A program made the position numbers and the translations under genes. From contig DAHUZQ010000145.1 of NCBI GenBank assembly GCA_027306495.1, positions 1 through 32,005 of the forward strand: a stretch of 32,005 bases of DNA, given 5' to 3'. This document shows positions 30,408 to 32,005 of this stretch, piece after piece. The DNA is from Actinomycetota bacterium (lineage in GTDB: Bacteria > Actinomycetota > Actinomycetes > Streptosporangiales > Streptosporangiaceae). The notes under the pieces were generated by a model. That model was not told the DNA's origin and did no database searches. It saw only the letters and a list, made by a program, of their open reading frames with translations. The first letter of the stretch is position 1. Each line of letters starts with the position of its first letter.

Positions 30408-32005
30408 ATGGCAGGCATCGTGGCCGAGCGCTACACCGGCGCCAGCATCAAGCGTTCCGAGGACCCGCGCATCCTGACCGGCTCGGGCCGCTACGTCGAC
30501 GACATCAAGCTGCCCGGGATGCTGCACGCCGCGTTCGTGCGCTCCCCGCTGGCGCACGCGCGGGTGCTCTCCGTGGATGTCTCGGCCGCGCGGGCGCTGC
30601 CCGGGGTGGTCGCGGTGTTCACGGGAGCGGAACTGGAGGCGATGACCGTCCCCGGGCCGGACGCGCTGTCGGCTCTCATGGGCGGCGGTGGCCCGACTCC
30701 GGAGTACTCCCTGCTGGCGACCGACAAGGTGCGCTTCGTCGGCGACCCGGTGGCGGTCGTCATCGCCGAGAGCCGTTATCTCGCCGAGGACGGCTGCGAA
30801 CTGGTGGACGTCGAGTACGAGGATCTGCCGCCGGTCGCGAACGCGTCCTCCGCGCTCGACCCGGGCAGCCCGCCGCTGTTCGCCAACCTTGGCGACAACA
30901 TCGTCCGCCCGCATTCACGCAACGAGTTCGGCGACGTCGCCGCTACGTTCGCTGGCGCTGACCGCGTCTTCGACTTCCGCATCGATGTGCACCGCCACCA
31001 GAACGTGCCCATGGAGGGACGCGGCTGTGTCGCGAGCTATGACGCCGAAACCGGTGTGCTGACCGTCCATGCGGCCACGCAGAGCGTCCACGTCAGCAAG
31101 ATCGCGGTCGCCATGCGGCTCGGCATGGAGCACGACAAGGTGCGGGTGCTCGCCGGCGATATCGGCGGCTCGTTCGGGCTCAAGATCGGTGCCTCACGGG
31201 AGGAACTCGCGGTCGCGGCGGCCTCGCGCGCGCTGCGCCGGCCGGTCAAGTGGGTCGAGGACCGCGGCGAAAATCTCACGGCGTCGGGGCAGGCGCGCGA
31301 GGAGAGCTTCGACGTCCGGGCTGCCGTCAGCGACGACGGCGACCTGCTCGGGCTGGACGTGAAGGTGGTCATCGACACCGGCTCGTACCCGGGAATGGGC
31401 TCGATGGTTCCGGCCATCATGGAGGCGATGCTGCCCGGCCCGTACAAGGTGGCGGCCTTTGGTTTCGAGTCGACCGCGGTCACGACGAACAAGGCTTCGT
31501 ACGTCGCCTATCGCGGTCCGTGGGCGTCGGAGACGTTCGTGCGGGAACGCGTCCTCGATCTCGTCGCGGCCGATCTCGGCCTCGATCCGCTCGCGATCCG
31601 GCTGCGCAACGTCGCGCCCCGCACCGATCCGCCCGCCGCCATGATCACAGGCCGGCCGCTGGTCGGAATCACCACCGCGGATTCATTGGAACGAGTTGCC
31701 CAGCGCGTGGACTTTCCCGCGTTCCGGCGCAGGCAGGCCGAGGCCCGAACGCGGGGCCGCTACCTCGGAATCGGTGTGGCGACGTTCATCGAGGCGGCCC
31801 CCGGGCCACGCTCGCCGGGGGAGCCGAGCGGCCCGATGGGCACCGAGACCATGCGCCTGCGGCTGGCGGAGGACGGCATGGTTGTGCTCTTCACGGGCCA
31901 GATGCCGCACGGCCAGGGCCATCAGACCACCCTTGCCCAGATCGCCGCCGACCAGTTCGGCGTGCCGTTCGAGCAGGTCCGCGTCGTCGTCGGGGACAGC
32001 GACGT
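30408..32005 (+). CDS. Molybdenum hydroxylase large subunit (CoxL/XDH-like), cut by window end
   Basis: At least 532 residues from ATG 30408 (GGGGAG directly upstream); about 250 more are expected beyond the edge. The N-terminal Ald_Xan_dh_C-type domain (EDPRILTGSGRYVDD, HAAFVRSPLAHARV) and the molybdopterin-binding part are clear. GGSFGLK at 253-259 and PHGQGHQTT near the end contact the molybdopterin cytosine dinucleotide cofactor. The active-site loop reads AYRGPWA at 367-373, instead of AYxCSFR of true CO dehydrogenase (form I) or AYxGAGR of form II. It therefore hydroxylates an unknown aldehyde, purine or other N-heterocycle rather than CO. Maturation genes may lie to the right. Confidence 0.92.
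   Translation, partial: MAGIVAERYTGASIKRSEDPRILTGSGRYVDDIKLPGMLHAAFVRSPLAHARVLSVDVSAARALPGVVAVFTGAELEAMTVPGPDALSALMGGGGPTPEYSLLATDKVRFVGDPVAVVIAESRYLAEDGCELVDVEYEDLPPVANASSALDPGSPPLFANLGDNIVRPHSRNEFGDVAATFAGADRVFDFRIDVHRHQNVPMEGRGCVASYDAETGVLTVHAATQSVHVSKIAVAMRLGMEHDKVRVLAGDIGGSFGLKIGASREELAVAAASRALRRPVKWVEDRGENLTASGQAREESFDVRAAVSDDGDLLGLDVKVVIDTGSYPGMGSMVPAIMEAMLPGPYKVAAFGFESTAVTTNKASYVAYRGPWASETFVRERVLDLVAADLGLDPLAIRLRNVAPRTDPPAAMITGRPLVGITTADSLERVAQRVDFPAFRRRQAEARTRGRYLGIGVATFIEAAPGPRSPGEPSGPMGTETMRLRLAEDGMVVLFTGQMPHGQGHQTTLAQIAADQFGVPFEQVRVVVGDSD

Noticed and set aside
30408-32005. Naming the molybdenum hydroxylase a carbon monoxide dehydrogenase
   Set aside because: The form I signature AYxCSFR is absent, so the copper-binding Cys of true CO dehydrogenase is missing.
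1-32005. tRNA or rRNA genes, insertion sequences and attachment sites
   Set aside because: Reading both strands I found no T-loop plus acceptor pairing, no transposase motif with terminal inverted repeats, and no integrase. A covariance or profile scan would settle this.

Overview
The window is high-GC DNA with strong G/C bias at third codon positions, GTG and TTG starts, GGAGG-type ribosome binding sites and long overlapping reading frames. This fits an actinomycete (Actinomycetota), probably a soil mycelial lineage. The genus cannot be fixed from the sequence. No tRNA, rRNA, CRISPR array or insertion sequence was recognised. The last gene runs off the right edge.

Left block (about 1-10400). 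After a 46-bp tandem repeat come three tightly packed plus-strand genes: a cysteine-rich putative zinc-binding protein (203-1957), a protein with an Ig/carboxypeptidase-regulatory-like segment (2013-3080), and a 969-residue protein (3080-5989) that joins a Lon-like Ser/Lys protease domain to a NACHT/STAND-type NTPase. A strong hairpin separates them from three minus-strand genes read toward them: a four-helix membrane protein with a coiled coil, a lipoprotein ending in an OmpA-like domain, and a protein built from exact 32-residue HEAT-like repeats. Together these six genes look like an undescribed signal-activated protease or conflict (defence) locus. That is inference from domains and layout, and it is the main discovery candidate here.

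Middle block (about 10700-20700). A patch of less biased codon use holds a putative GAF-like membrane-anchored protein and a TTG-started radical SAM enzyme, separated by an 820-bp structured gap with a T-tailed hairpin. Then come a TetR regulator and a class I methyltransferase sharing a duplicated operator, a PYROXD2/phytoene-desaturase-like FAD oxidoreductase, a conserved polytopic membrane protein, an APC permease overlapping by four bases with an acetamidase/formamidase-family hydrolase (probably uptake followed by amide hydrolysis), and a small alpha/beta protein.

Right block (about 20900-32005). Two large nucleic-acid enzymes diverge from a 138-bp gap: a TM0106-type RecB-like nuclease / RNase H-like / UPF1-like helicase fusion, and a HIT / phospholipase-D nuclease / DEAH helicase / DUF3427-like fusion. 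Next is what appears to be a decayed AbiE-type toxin-antitoxin locus, with an internally deleted AbiEii-like frame. The window ends in a molybdenum hydroxylase operon in the order medium (FAD), small (2Fe-2S), large (molybdopterin). The large subunit carries AYRGPWA at the active-site loop, so it is not a form I CO dehydrogenase.
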